Positions 1-8,989 of a stretch of 64,000 nt of DNA are shown here, in pieces. The notes below the pieces were generated by a model, which was not told the origin of the DNA, did no database searches, and was given only the letters and a program-made list of their open reading frames with translations. The position numbers and the translations under genes are program-made. The number at the start of each line of letters is the position of its first letter. Positions within the stretch are counted from its first letter, which is position 1. This DNA is from Natronoarchaeum philippinense (GTDB lineage Archaea; Halobacteriota; Halobacteria; Halobacteriales; Natronoarchaeaceae): assembly GCF_900215575.1 (NCBI RefSeq), contig NZ_OBEJ01000002.1, positions 186,001-250,000 on the forward strand, given 5' to 3'.

Positions 1-20
1 GAGAAAGGGCGTTGCGGTCC

Positions 21-833
21 CTATCTGTGGGCCGCCGCGTGCGAGAAGACGAACTCCCGGAGGAGCTTCCCGGCCAGCGTCGCGGCCTGCCCGTCGTCCC
101 GGTCGTTCACCTCGACCACGTCGAACGCGTCGGCGTGGGGTCCGACCTCGCGGACGACATCGCGCAACTCGCGGCTGTCTAGTCCGAACGGCTCGGTCGT
201 GCCCGTCCCGGGTGCGACGGCCGGATCGGCGGCGTCGATGTCGACGCTGAGGTACACCGACTGCTCGGCCAGCCGCTCCGGCGGCGTCCACGCAGCGACT
301 TCCTCGGGTGGAACCACCGTCACGTCGTCGCGCTCGGCGCGGTCCCACTCGGCCTCGCTTCCCGTGCGCGCGCCCAGCACGAACGCCTCGTCGGCGACAT
401 CGAGCGCGTGGCTGGTGACGGTCGCGTGACTCAACTCGTTGCCGTCGTAAGCCTCGCGAAGATCGAGATGGGCGTCCAGACAGACGAACGCGTCGGGCTC
501 GACCGCGCGGACGCCGGCGATCGAGACGGTGTGCTCGCCGCCCACTACGAGCGGGACGGCGTCGTCCCAGACGATATCCGTGACAACGCCCTCCAGATAG
601 TCGAGGTACTCGGCGGCGTCGTCCCACGCGCGGACGTCGCCGTGGTCGTGCACGAAAAGCTCAGAGAAGTGCGCGTCCGTCCGTCGGTCGTAGTCGTCGA
701 AGGTGCGGGCGAACCGGCGAATCCGGTCCGGCCCGAATCTGGTGCCGGGCTGGAACGTCGTCGAGACGTCCAGCGGCGCGCCGGCGAGGACGTAGTCAGC
801 CTCGTCGCGGGCGGCGCCGGCACCGGGAAACAT
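21..833 (-). CDS. speB: Agmatinase / ureohydrolase family protein
   Basis: A 270-residue arginase/agmatinase-fold enzyme. The metal-binding motifs are visible: GGEHTVS, DAHLDLR and SVDIDAADP followed by APGTGTTEP. The family hydrolyses agmatine or a related guanidino substrate with a Mn2+ pair. Its ATG overlaps the stop codon of the upstream aIF5A gene, so the two are co-transcribed. In haloarchaea this pairing is known, and an agmatinase-like enzyme is required for maturation of the aIF5A lysine, so that is the likely role rather than simple polyamine catabolism. Host chromosomal gene. Confidence 0.93.
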   Translation of the reverse strand: MFPGAGAARDEADYVLAGAPLDVSTTFQPGTRFGPDRIRRFARTFDDYDRRTDAHFSELFVHDHGDVRAWDDAAEYLDYLEGVVTDIVWDDAVPLVVGGEHTVSIAGVRAVEPDAFVCLDAHLDLREAYDGNELSHATVTSHALDVADEAFVLGARTGSEAEWDRAERDDVTVVPPEEVAAWTPPERLAEQSVYLSVDIDAADPAVAPGTGTTEPFGLDSRELRDVVREVGPHADAFDVVEVNDRDDGQAATLAGKLLREFVFSHAAAHR

Positions 834-1216
834 CAGTCCTGCAGAATCTTGCGCTGCTCTTCCATCTCGAGGTACTCGATGTCGTCGTCGGGCGAGAGGT
901 CGACGTCACCGGGCGTCTTGATGGAGATCGTCTCGTAGGTTTCGAGGTCCATGACCTGCGCGACCGTGTCGCTCTCGACACTGACGACTTGGCCCTGCTT
1001 TCGGTTGACGATCGGGACCCAGATCTTGGCGTCCACAGGCTGGGAAAGGCTGCGCTTCTGGTCGTCGAAGACGCCCTTGCCCTCGATACGGGCCTTCGCG
1101 CTGCCGTGCTTGCCGGGCTTGGCCGTGCTGTAGGCGGTGATCTTGCACGGTTCGTCGTCCATCATCACGTAGTTACCTTCCTGAAGATCTCGCACTTCCT
1201 TCTGCTCTTTCGCCAT
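833..1216 (-). CDS. eif5A: Translation initiation factor aIF5A
   Basis: A 127-residue aIF5A. The loop [11 protein letters not shown] carries the lysine that becomes deoxyhypusine or hypusine, and the KOW-like N-terminal and OB-fold C-terminal domains have the expected length. The ATG at 1216 gives [11 protein letters not shown], the usual haloarchaeal start; longer in-frame extensions run into promoter sequence. The factor helps ribosomes through difficult peptide bonds. First gene of a two-gene operon with the agmatinase downstream. Confidence 0.96.
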   Translation of the reverse strand: MAKEQKEVRDLQEGNYVMMDDEPCKITAYSTAKPGKHGSAKARIEGKGVFDDQKRSLSQPVDAKIWVPIVNRKQGQVVSVESDTVAQVMDLETYETISIKTPGDVDLSPDDDIEYLEMEEQRKILQD

Positions 1217-1355
1217 ACCAGCGGTGTAATATCCGCGGGTGTATAAACGGTTTGGAAACGCTGAGTGACGGATTTCGGGCACTTCGGGCCGTTTTCGGCC
1301 GGTTCGCAGGTTGGCGAGCGCACCCCTCAAGTGGCTGTCGAACCAACGGTCGGGC

Positions 1356-1805
1356 ATGTCCGACGATCAGGAACCGGCCGAGAACATCAGCGGTGGCGCG
1401 GCCCGCGGCGGTCGTGCTGCGGCGTTCGAACCGGGCGACGCCGACACCCGCGCCGAGGCCGTCGTCGACCGGCTCGGCGAGCTGTACTGGCAGAAAGCCT
1501 ACGGCGGACGCGACGCCTTTGAGTGTCTCGTCCGGACGATCCTGAGCCAGAACACCAGCGACGTGGCGAGCCAGCCCGCTCACGACGCGCTGATGGAGCG
1601 GTACGCGCCTGCCGAGAACGCCGAAACCGGCAAAGACGCCGCGCCGACGCCGGACGCCGCCGAGCGCAGCTCGTCGAGCCCTGCCTCGACTTCGTCTCGG
1701 CAGGACGCCGACCTCGCCGCGGCGCTCGTGGCCGCCGACCGCGAGGAGCTCGCAGAGACGATCCGGCCCGCGGGATTGTACAACCAGAAGCCCTCAGTAA
1801 AGTAA
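1356..1805 (+). pseudogene. nth: Host endonuclease III, 5' fragment interrupted by the element
   Basis: This is the N-terminal part of the chromosomal base-excision-repair glycosylase/AP lyase. The family signature FECLVRTILSQNTSD is present. Host sequence runs to the att core at 1779-1789, encoding LYNQK. The frame then enters the element and stops after P-S-V-K. The helix-hairpin-helix, the catalytic Lys and Asp and the iron-sulfur cysteines are all missing here and lie 52.6 kb away at 54407-54889. The fragment should therefore be inactive. An insert of about 40 residues rich in Ala, Ser and Asp precedes the break. Confidence 0.93.
1779..1789 (+). repeat. attL core (11-bp direct repeat)
   Basis: TACAACCAGAA, identical to 54407-54417. 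It lies inside nth and encodes the Tyr-Asn-Gln-Lys of the protein. Left-flanking DNA is host nth; right-flanking DNA is element. Confidence 0.88.
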
Positions 1806-1848
1806 AGAAACATTATTTACGCCAGCGCATCAGCTTTCCGCCGCAGCG

Positions 1849-2472
1849 ATGGCGGAAACAACCCAAGTGAACGTCAAAGTCCCAGTCTCGATGAAACAGG
1901 ACTGGGAGAAGTACATCGAGGAACACGAGGAAGCCACATCGCTATCCCACCTGATCCGACTGTCGGTGCAGCGCGAGGTCAGTGGCGAGCGCGGGTCGAA
2001 CGTCGACATCGACCCCGAGGACGTTGAACTCGACGTCGACGTTGATTTCACGCAGTTGGAATCGAAGATCGATAACATCGACTCGAAGTTGGACGAGCTG
2101 CGGAGCGCGGTACACTCCCTTGAGGCCGCCGAGTTGACCGACACGGAAGATGTGCAGGAGATTGCGGACAAGATATACGACACGATGCCGCGTCGATCGG
2201 CGGAGACGGAGAGCAGAGAGCGCGACCTTTCGCCGCGCGAAATTGCGAGAATGAAGATTATCGATGACGTTGAGATGCGGATGGATCGCGGACAGTCCCT
2301 GAAGGACTTCGCGGAGCAAGAGAACTTCTACGGGCTGGTTGAGGCGTACAAATTGTACTTCGAGACAGACGACTACACGATGCAACGCGCCTTGGAACGC
2401 GTGCAGGAATACAGCAGCCGCGTTCACGTCGTGGACGATCTCGAATACACGGTTGTCTTCGAACAGGAGTGA
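1849..2472 (+). CDS. Ribbon-helix-helix-like protein upstream of the integrase
   Basis: A 207-residue protein. Its first 45 residues (TTQVNVKVPVSMKQDWEKYI, then SLSHLIRLSVQREV) match the beta-strand plus two-helix layout of ribbon-helix-helix DNA-binding domains. A short coiled-coil-like stretch (LESKIDNIDSKLDELRSAV) follows, then an acidic helical C-terminus. A TATA-like ATTATTTA lies about 30 bp before the ATG. It ends 7 bp before the integrase start, so the two form one transcription unit. Inference: it controls integrase expression or acts as a recombination directionality factor. The family is small-domain and function is not proved by sequence. Confidence 0.75.
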   Translation: MAETTQVNVKVPVSMKQDWEKYIEEHEEATSLSHLIRLSVQREVSGERGSNVDIDPEDVELDVDVDFTQLESKIDNIDSKLDELRSAVHSLEAAELTDTEDVQEIADKIYDTMPRRSAETESRERDLSPREIARMKIIDDVEMRMDRGQSLKDFAEQENFYGLVEAYKLYFETDDYTMQRALERVQEYSSRVHVVDDLEYTVVFEQE

Positions 2473-2479
2473 TCCACCT

Positions 2480-3496
2480 ATGAAGAACGTCACACGGGAC
2501 AAGTTCGATCACAAGATCAACTACGAGTTCTGCGTCGCGCACCGAAACAAGGTCGAAGAGGGCACCCTGACGGGGTATCGATGGACGGTCAAGAGCTTCC
2601 TTGAGCACATCGAGGGGGAGGGAGTTGACCTTGAAAACATCGACTGGACGGACATCGACTCGTTCATCGATTCGATGGTCGAGGAGTACTCGCAGTCCAC
2701 AACGAAGACAAGGTACAACCACCTCAGGTCGTTCATCAAGTGGCTGCGTGCCCGGAAGGGGTACTACACCGACTCCGAGCAGCTACCCATCGACTCACGC
2801 CATCTCGAAATCAAGGAGTACATCGACAGAGGGGAGACAAAAAAGGGGAACGAGGCATCATCAAAGGAAGGAGTCGTCTTCGTTGAGGCGGGCGAGTACG
2901 AGTTGCTGAAGGAAAACGTGCCGGCGCCGAAATTCAGAAACGAGTTGATTCTGAAAATGCTGTGGCATCTCGGCCTTCGGCGGATGGAAGTGACCGAGAT
3001 GCAGATCACGCCGGAGATGCCGCACAAGGACGAGTACGGCAACATCGACTTCGGTGACAACGAGATCACCGTCCCGGATGTCAAGGGTGGCGGACGTGAG
3101 CTTTGGTTCCGTGACTCGCTGGCCGCGCCGCTGCGGCGGTGGATCGAGTCGGAGCGTCAGGCCGTCTACTACGCCGACGAATCCCAGTACCTGTTCCCAT
3201 CGCGGAACAGCGAGCAACTCACCCCAAAGCGGGTCACGTCGATGGTCGATCAGGCCGCGCAGAACGCTGGAATACAGTCCACGGTCTATGTCGATGCCAA
3301 CGGCAACGAGCGACGGCGGATCACACCACACGCTCTCCGACACGGATATGGCGTCAGACACGTGCGGAACGGTACTGACGTGCGGACTCTCCAGCAGCTA
3401 ATGGGGCATCACGACATCAGCGTCACGCAACACTACCTACAGTTTAAAACAGAGGCGAGAAAGCGAGCACAGCACCGGAACGCACCCGAAGTGTAG
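2480..3496 (+). CDS. int: Tyrosine recombinase (element integrase)
   Basis: A 338-residue XerC/D-type integrase with an N-terminal SAM-like core-binding domain (about residues 1-90) and a C-terminal catalytic domain. Catalytic residues are visible: Arg in LGLRRMEVTEM (about 165), the HALRHGYGVRH box (about 283), GHHDISVTQ and the nucleophilic Tyr in HYLQF (about 317). The ATG at 2480 gives a normal length; upstream in-frame codons overlap the preceding gene. Its place 690 bp inside attL marks it as the enzyme that inserted the element into nth. Unlike the split SSV-type integrases, its own gene is not interrupted by attachment. Confidence 0.92.
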   Translation: MKNVTRDKFDHKINYEFCVAHRNKVEEGTLTGYRWTVKSFLEHIEGEGVDLENIDWTDIDSFIDSMVEEYSQSTTKTRYNHLRSFIKWLRARKGYYTDSEQLPIDSRHLEIKEYIDRGETKKGNEASSKEGVVFVEAGEYELLKENVPAPKFRNELILKMLWHLGLRRMEVTEMQITPEMPHKDEYGNIDFGDNEITVPDVKGGGRELWFRDSLAAPLRRWIESERQAVYYADESQYLFPSRNSEQLTPKRVTSMVDQAAQNAGIQSTVYVDANGNERRRITPHALRHGYGVRHVRNGTDVRTLQQLMGHHDISVTQHYLQFKTEARKRAQHRNAPEV

Positions 3497-3549
3497 TCAT
3501 TAGTCGTTTGTCTAATCGGTGTACGTCTACGCCTGCGACCTTGACAAGT

Positions 3550-4143
3550 TTATACCCGCTCAAGCCAGTCCGCCGCGCCCTGCATCTGATAGTCCCCACC
3601 GTCTGGCGTCGCGGTTAGACTCGCTTCCTCAACCACGTCCTCGTAATACCTCTCCGTCACGCTGAGATGCTCGAATCCATCCACATCGACGTGGATGTTG
3701 AGCGTCCCCATATCACCATCATCCGAGCTGATGTGGGTCTTCGTCTCCACCTCGCCACGAACCTCACGCCGAACCTCACTATCATTCGATGCCGCATCCA
3801 CGTCACCGAGCAGACCAGTCACAACCCCGCGTACCAGTACCTCGTCGCCTTCCTCAACGTCCTGCAGCACCTCGTACACGTCCTCGGGATTCCAAACCGT
3901 CGATCGCACGTCCACGTCCGCAACCCTGCCGATCACGTCCCCGTCATCCTCGACTCGATGACCGCCGAACACGCTTCGTAGCGTGATGAGCTTTTCACTG
4001 CGGAACGGCACGTCCAGCGCCATCATTCCATCTTCGGGGAACACGTCACGGATCACTCCCGAGAACTCGCTGCCGTCTTCCAGTTCGATGTCCGTGACAT
4101 CTCCGCGGTCGGCACTCCCAAGTTCAGAGACGTTCACCGACAT
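3550..4143 (-). CDS. Unrecognised acidic protein with N-terminal small beta-barrel
   Basis: A 197-residue protein converging on the integrase gene. Residues 14-60 (GDVTDIELEDGSEFSGVIRD, then LITLRSVFGG) have the spacing of an Sm-like or similar small barrel. A second barrel-like repeat follows (EEGDEVLVRGVVTGLLGDV). The C-terminus contains TLNIHVDVDGFEHLSV. The GDxVxΦELxxGxxFxGxV pattern recurs in the element protein at 45656-46033. No catalytic motif was seen. Function unknown; nucleic-acid or protein binding is a reasonable guess. Confidence 0.7.
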   Translation of the reverse strand: MSVNVSELGSADRGDVTDIELEDGSEFSGVIRDVFPEDGMMALDVPFRSEKLITLRSVFGGHRVEDDGDVIGRVADVDVRSTVWNPEDVYEVLQDVEEGDEVLVRGVVTGLLGDVDAASNDSEVRREVRGEVETKTHISSDDGDMGTLNIHVDVDGFEHLSVTERYYEDVVEEASLTATPDGGDYQMQGAADWLERV

Positions 4144-4243
4144 AACGGGCGGTGATATGGCGTCATCCCAGTTAAAAGTGAATCAACCGACAACTAGGGA
4201 GCGCAGCCACCCCAAAGCGCCGCCGAAGCGGCCCGGGGCGAAT

Positions 4244-4414
4244 CTACGCGGTTACGGGACTGGCCTCGCAACCGTGATCTTGTTCCCACGTCTCAACAGG
4301 GCCAACAGGATCACCTACGTAAACGAACTGACAAACACAGGACAGCACTTCCCGCCCGTCCAACTCACCGCGAACAACGCGAGCGTGACAGTCCGAGCAG
4401 ACGAGATCAGTCAT
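4244..4414 (-). CDS. Zinc-ribbon microprotein (56 aa)
   Basis: A short frame reading MTDLVCSDCHARVV and ending SPVTA. CSDC followed by CVC about 22 residues later gives a zinc-ribbon-like four-cysteine (knuckle) layout. A TATAA element (within TTTATAA) lies about 35 bp before the ATG on the same strand, supporting expression. Haloarchaeal elements carry many such one-knuckle proteins, often DNA- or protein-binding. The gene sits beside the putative origin region and reads away from it. Confidence 0.55.
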   Translation of the reverse strand: MTDLVCSDCHARVVRGELDGREVLSCVCQFVYVGDPVGPVETWEQDHGCEASPVTA

Positions 4415-5308
4415 CTCCTCACTTAAAAATGGGAGAGAGACAGTTATAAACCTCCCGGCTGAACGACATTTACCCCCGTTTCGTCTATTTCAAGTATGAT
4501 CTAACAATACGGTTAACAAGCGATTCCACCGCTGCCACTGGCTGACAACGTCGAGATCGGTGGAATCGGATTTGACTCCCGAGATCGTGTATGAGGCGTG
4601 GAAGGTGGCGGTGGTTTGGAGAGAGAAGGCGTTGTCAAACCCCTTAACAAGCGAACATCGACGTTTGAGGCGGGTGAAAACGCCGAGGAAGACATTTCCG
4701 TTCGTCGACTTCAAGACCGTGTGTGAGACGTGGAGAGTAGGGGTGGCGTGCGAGTCGTCGCCGCAGGCAAGGGATGTTCACTCTGACTGCTCAGTCTAAC
4801 TTTCCTCTCATTGAAAGTACAATGGAGAGGAACGGTTGGACTAGTGTTCACGGACGAAAGTGTTATTAACCTTACACACTTACTCTATCCCGAGAGGTTG
4901 TTCAAAAGCGAAGGGAAGGAAACAACGTCCCTTCCCGAGCGAGGCGCGAGGGCACCCCACCTTTCGACTCTCACACACGGTTTGAAAATCGATTTCTTAA
5001 TCCCGATATTTCTCGGTCGAGAGTGTCTGAACTGCCGGGGAACGCTTGTAAAGTGATCTAACAAGCGTCGTGAATCCGGGCCAGTCCCGTCCACCCCGGT
5101 ACTCTCTGCACTTCACACGCGGTTTTGTGACGAAAGGTTGAAACCGCCGATTCTGGTATTGATAGGGTCTAAATCGACGGAAATTGCTTGTTAAACGATT
5201 TGCCAAATTTAACTCGAAATAGACGAAATAACGCGAATCATAATCTGTTAAATCTGTCAAATCTTGGTAGGTCTTATAACCAAGGCGACATTAAAACCTA
5301 TTGCCGAA
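4415..5308. other. Gene-free, AT-rich, repeat-rich region; candidate replication origin
   Basis: No convincing gene lies in about 890 bp. A roughly 34-bp repeat occurs four times: twice forward (4581-4614, 4713-4746; core GTGTGTGAGACGTGGA) and twice inverted (4953-4984, 5092-5126). A TTAACAAGCG-like 10-mer occurs five times: forward at 4513, 4644 and 5058, inverted at 5043 and 5186. CGCTTGT and ACAAGCG at 5043-5067 form a hairpin, as do GGGAAGG and CCTTCCC near 4914-4936. The last 130 bp are very AT-rich. Iterons, an AT-rich tract and inverted repeats are the ingredients of a plasmid origin, but no recognisable Rep gene is adjacent. Confidence 0.55.
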
Positions 5309-6184
5309 ATGGGAAGTGGACTCAACGTCCCGGTCAACGACGACGACAGGAAGGAGCGACTCGAAGAATTGTTGGCCGCATCAAGTACGAGCACAAACAC
5401 CGACTTCGGCCGCCATCTCATCGACGCGGCTCACGAGATCTGGGAGCAGTCCGACGCCGAAGATCCCATCGAGGCTCTTCGAGATGCGGACGTGGATGGT
5501 GACGGTGGCATCGACTACGATCCCAACGAGCGCCGCTCAGAGAAGCTCGATGTAGAGACGATCCGGCGCATCCTTGACGAGCGCACCGAGCCAGCGATCA
5601 ACCCGCTTCACATCCCCGATGGCGCCGCCAACGAGCTGTACAACCTTGACGAGCGCATCGATCTGTGTATGGCGGCGGCCCGAGCGAAGTACGAGACGTT
5701 CGGGCGGGCGAGTGCGGAAACCATCGTAGTCCGCGTGCTTGGCCGGGGAAGCAACGATTACTACATCGACCCCGACCGTGCTGACGTTCCGGGAGAGATG
5801 GTTAACCGCGGGTTCAGCGAGCCACGACTGCCGACGGTTGAGCAGGATAAGGCGACGTACACGTCGTCTTCGGCGTATCTTCGGACGTGGGTTTCGCTGG
5901 TGAATCAGGTGTTGGAGTTGGACTTGGGTGATCTTAGTGACATCCAACTCGCCCGGTACTTCGGCGAGTCGGGGCAGAGTGCCGTTGAGATTCTCATCGA
6001 GCAGGGTGAGCGACTCTTGATTCTTCGTGATGGCTCGGAGGATATGATCCGTGACCTTATCGAGTCGCTGGAGCAGTTCAAGCGGGAGGTGGATGAGGAG
6101 GCGTTCAAGCGTGCGCAGGAACAGGCCAGTCGTGAGTACGAGAGTGCTGCTTCCCGTCTCGAAGTTGAGGAGGCCGAGGAGTAG
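5309..6184 (+). CDS. Unrecognised 291-aa protein
   Basis: A well-formed haloarchaeal gene of unknown family. The ATG at 5309 is preferred over an upstream TTG because TTATAA lies about 30 bp before it, consistent with a leaderless or nearly leaderless transcript. No catalytic or metal-binding motif is evident. The middle (SETIVVRVLGRGSNDYYIDPDR) and the C-terminal helical region, which is Glu/Gln-rich (FKREVDEEAFKRAQEQASRE), look like a compact domain followed by a coiled coil. It is the first gene downstream of the iteron-like region, so a role in element replication or maintenance is possible but unsupported by homology. Confidence 0.6.
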   Translation: MGSGLNVPVNDDDRKERLEELLAASSTSTNTDFGRHLIDAAHEIWEQSDAEDPIEALRDADVDGDGGIDYDPNERRSEKLDVETIRRILDERTEPAINPLHIPDGAANELYNLDERIDLCMAAARAKYETFGRASAETIVVRVLGRGSNDYYIDPDRADVPGEMVNRGFSEPRLPTVEQDKATYTSSSAYLRTWVSLVNQVLELDLGDLSDIQLARYFGESGQSAVEILIEQGERLLILRDGSEDMIRDLIESLEQFKREVDEEAFKRAQEQASREYESAASRLEVEEAEE

Positions 6185-6526
6185 GCCGTTTGAAACGCTT
6201 CTAACGTTCCGCACGTCTCTCACGTTCTGCACATCCGAAACCACGACTGGCTCGTTCGCGTGCGTCCGCACCTCGCCGCACATACAGAACGGAGCAGCGA
6301 CTTCTTCCTGCTCTGTGGCCAACTTACCGTGCCCGTCGTTGGTAACCGATCTGCGCGTCCAGCAGCCGCCCAGACGAGACGATCTGAGACTTGCGCGTGT
6401 GCATAATGCACGGCCGCAGGAGAGTGTTTTCCGCGCGGCGGCACACGCCGTGACGTCCGCTGCTCGACCTGTCGTTGATAAGTGGGCCACCAGTTGTTAT
6501 GAGTCTCCTTCACGTGTTCGTCAGTA
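6185..6526. other. Gene-free stretch with one TCGTTGGTAAC motif
   Basis: No gene is supported in this 340-bp gap. It holds one copy of the element-wide motif (6336-6346) and GC-rich inverted segments near 6427-6460. The downstream gene at 6527 is preceded by ordinary sequence with no clear TATA box. Confidence 0.5.
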
Positions 6527-7429
6527 ATGCGCGACGGCATCACTCCTGCAGAAGGCCCGTTTGAATCGGGCGATATTGTCCATATATCACCCACCGTGGA
6601 TGTGGATGGCCGTCCCCATCGCTACGCGTGCGAGGTCGAAGAAGTTCACTCGGGAGACAGTCTTGATGAGCACACCTACAGCGTGCGTTCCGTGGTGCAG
6701 GAGCGGACGTTGCGTCCTCGGTTCGGACACTACGACCTGATCCCTTCGCCCCGTGGCTACGAGAACATCGACGCTCTCCTCGGCAGCCGTCACGTCGACG
6801 GCGAGCGACTCCTCGGCAAGTTCAAGCGCCCGGATCTAGAGAAGATCAATGCCTGCCTGTCGGTGGTCGACCCCGACGAAGACCCGACGAAGGACTGGTT
6901 GAATGAGTTGGAGAAGAATGATGTTGACCGCATCAACTCGATTTTCGCCGAGCTGATCCTGCTCTACCATCTTCGGACGGCCTACGGGCGAGATCAGGTG
7001 GTGATGAATGCTCGCATCGATGGCAAGGGGTCGAAGGACTTCGACCTGCGTGTGCTGACCGAGGAGGACGACGTGTGGATTGAGGTCATGAAGCCGGATT
7101 ACGCGGCCAGTCTGCCCGACGAGGTTGGGTTCATCAGCGGTGATAAGACGGGGAACTCCATCGACAACAAGCTGAAGAAGAAATTCGAGGACGCACGTGA
7201 TCACGCGCCGGATGGCGCCGTGCTGGTTCTCGCCGCGTACCTCGAGGAGCAGATTACGCAGGGACTGGAGATCAGTCAATGGTTGGACGAGGACTACTAC
7301 GATGTCGGGGAGTTCTGTGATGGTTGGCTGACTTACACGCACCTGACTGAAACAGAGATCGGGTATCAGTCCTTCACAGAAGCCGGTGAGCGATGTCGGA
7401 CTCTGTTTGACCGGATGGTTGCGGAGTGA
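6527..7429 (+). CDS. Unrecognised protein with possible nuclease-like core
   Basis: A 300-residue protein. The N-terminus (FESGDIVHISPTVDVDGRP to HYDLIPSP) resembles an SH3-like barrel, and a similar barrel ends the protein at 21595-22476. The middle contains a helix (FAELILLYHLRTAYG) followed by KDFDLRVL and WIEVMKP. This spacing recalls PD-(D/E)XK nucleases, but the last motif is E-x-x-K rather than E-x-K, so the match is weak. Treat as unknown, with a possible DNA-binding or nuclease role. Confidence 0.55.
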   Translation: MRDGITPAEGPFESGDIVHISPTVDVDGRPHRYACEVEEVHSGDSLDEHTYSVRSVVQERTLRPRFGHYDLIPSPRGYENIDALLGSRHVDGERLLGKFKRPDLEKINACLSVVDPDEDPTKDWLNELEKNDVDRINSIFAELILLYHLRTAYGRDQVVMNARIDGKGSKDFDLRVLTEEDDVWIEVMKPDYAASLPDEVGFISGDKTGNSIDNKLKKKFEDARDHAPDGAVLVLAAYLEEQITQGLEISQWLDEDYYDVGEFCDGWLTYTHLTETEIGYQSFTEAGERCRTLFDRMVAE

Positions 7430-7432
7430 GAC

Positions 7433-7903
7433 CTATATCCCCAGCTCGGTTATCCCGGCGGCGATGAACGCGGCACCGTAGTTCTCCCCGTTGATGCGCC
7501 GGCGGACGATGGCGCCTTCCGGCAGACAGTCGTGAATGGTGAACTCGTCGGTGCTGTATCGGCCCTTCCCATTCAGCGCCCTGACGCCTCCTTCGAGGAT
7601 CACTGGAGTGAGCGTGGTTTCGCGCCCTTGCTCGTCACTCGGCCCTGTCGGTGCTTCGAGGTCGCTGAAGTCCTTGTAGTAGTCCGGGACGGCGATCTTG
7701 CCCCGGGAGTGCCCTTCGATGAAGTCGTCGACGCGGTTTGGCGGTGACGTGACCAGTCCGATGGTGCGTGGCTTGTCGGTGGCCTCGGTCTCTCCCTCGG
7801 TGTTCATTCTGACTGTCAGCGCAGGCGTGAGATTGTCCAGCGTTGTCGGTTCTGACCAGTCGATGTTGTCGTGGGGCAGTTCATCGTTCCACGCGGTGTG
7901 CAT
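7433..7903 (-). CDS. Five-copy element protein family, member 1 (divergent)
   Basis: A 156-residue protein related to the four genes at 32736, 34214, 34927 and 35585. Shared blocks are W-x-DELPH near the start, IGLVTSPPNRVDDFIEGHSRG, IAVPDYYKDF, RALNGKGRYSTDEFTIHDCLPEG and a final AAFIAAG. It is the most diverged copy, and the only one on this strand and away from the 32-36 kb cluster. No cysteine pair or catalytic residue is conserved apart from the DC of the FTΦ(Y/H)DCL block. The family is not one I recognise. Confidence 0.7.
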   Translation of the reverse strand: MHTAWNDELPHDNIDWSEPTTLDNLTPALTVRMNTEGETEATDKPRTIGLVTSPPNRVDDFIEGHSRGKIAVPDYYKDFSDLEAPTGPSDEQGRETTLTPVILEGGVRALNGKGRYSTDEFTIHDCLPEGAIVRRRINGENYGAAFIAAGITELGI

Positions 7904-8214
7904 ATCCGGGTGCTGTTACGCGTTTTTGATAGGTGCTGTGCTCCCCCCGGTCGTTGGTAAGTCCTTCGCGGGGTGCTGACCCCTTTCATCACGGGGCCCT
8001 TCGGCCCGAGACTTTCACTTCGATAACGGGGTGTTCCCCGGCTCGCGAACCCGCTGTGATCCCACCCGGGGGATGTCCTATTGGGCTTCTAGTCGATTCC
8101 GCCGCTGGCCGCAAATCCCCCGGCAATAATCCCGTATATTTGTGGCCATAGCCGGCAGTTGCCGGATGTTCTGCCGAGTGATTTATTCACCGTCGTGAGT
8201 GAGTTATTAATGTA
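7904..8214. other. Gene-free stretch with motif copy, hairpin and promoter
   Basis: No gene supported. It contains TCGTTGGTAA at 7951-7960, a GGGCC-CTTC-GGCCC hairpin near 7994-8007, and a TATA-like TGATTTATTC about 30 bp before the GTG at 8215. Confidence 0.5.
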
Positions 8215-8985
8215 GTGCGTGCTACATATTCTGAGCCAGAGAGGTGCGATGATCTCAGTCAGATGGTGCTGTCTGCGCTGCACAAGCGGGGTCGAGCCAG
8301 CACCTCGCAGTTGAGGAGAATGACCGGCGGCGACAGCAGTAGCATCAGGTATCGCATCGACGAGTACCTGTCCCCCGCGGGACTCGTCCGCGAGGTTGAC
8401 CGCAAGGAACACGCCGGCAACGACGTGCGCGTGTTTGAGTTGACGAACGAGGGGCAAATGTACGTCAGCGATATGTGGAGTGACCTGACCCACTACGCAC
8501 GCCGCCACGAGGTGCTTGACGCCGCCGAGGAGACGCACGACCGTCTTGATCTTCTTCACGACCGCATCGATGATTTCGAGCGGCGACTGGACGAGATGGA
8601 CGAGGACATCGAGGGCATAGCGGACGAGCTGTTCAGCGAGTGGCAGCAGTTCCGGGGCGGGATGGAGGGCAACTTCTCACAGTTGCGCGAGCAGGTCGCC
8701 TCGATGGTGGATCAGTTGGAGGCCGAGCAACGCGAGCGCGAGAAGCTCGAAGAACGAGTGGACGAGTTGGAGCAGTTGGTGGGGAGCGAGACCGATATGA
8801 CCACGCGCCGCGACGAGACGCTCGTTGAGGCTGTCGTTCGGAACCGCCGACTCGTTGAGGAGGCGTGGGCACGCGTGATGGAATTCGAGATAGAGACCGG
8901 CGTGGCGAACTACCTCAGCGTGGGGAAGGCGAAGGAACTCGTATCGGCGTACGGCCCAGACGATTTACGGGACTGGCGGCGGTGA
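8215..8985 (+). CDS. Winged-helix DNA-binding protein with long coiled coil
   Basis: A 256-residue protein. Residues 15-85 form a winged helix (VLSALHKRGRASTSQLRRMTG, SSIRYRIDEYL, a wing with VRVFELTNEG). It is followed by about 90 residues of coiled coil (LDLLHDRIDDFERRLDEMDED to REKLEERVDELEQLV) and a short C-terminal domain. The GTG start is supported by an upstream TATA-like box spaced for a leaderless transcript. Such wHTH-plus-coiled-coil proteins are common on haloarchaeal plasmids. Regulation, or DNA partition by filament-like self-association, are the likely options. Confidence 0.7.
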   Translation: MRATYSEPERCDDLSQMVLSALHKRGRASTSQLRRMTGGDSSSIRYRIDEYLSPAGLVREVDRKEHAGNDVRVFELTNEGQMYVSDMWSDLTHYARRHEVLDAAEETHDRLDLLHDRIDDFERRLDEMDEDIEGIADELFSEWQQFRGGMEGNFSQLREQVASMVDQLEAEQREREKLEERVDELEQLVGSETDMTTRRDETLVEAVVRNRRLVEEAWARVMEFEIETGVANYLSVGKAKELVSAYGPDDLRDWRR

Positions 8986-8989
8986 TGGT

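Noticed and set aside
4457-5264. Coding frames in the iteron-like region (for example 4560-4799 and 4997-5260)
   Set aside because: They have non-haloarchaeal amino-acid composition, no promoter match and overlap the repeated DNA on both strands.
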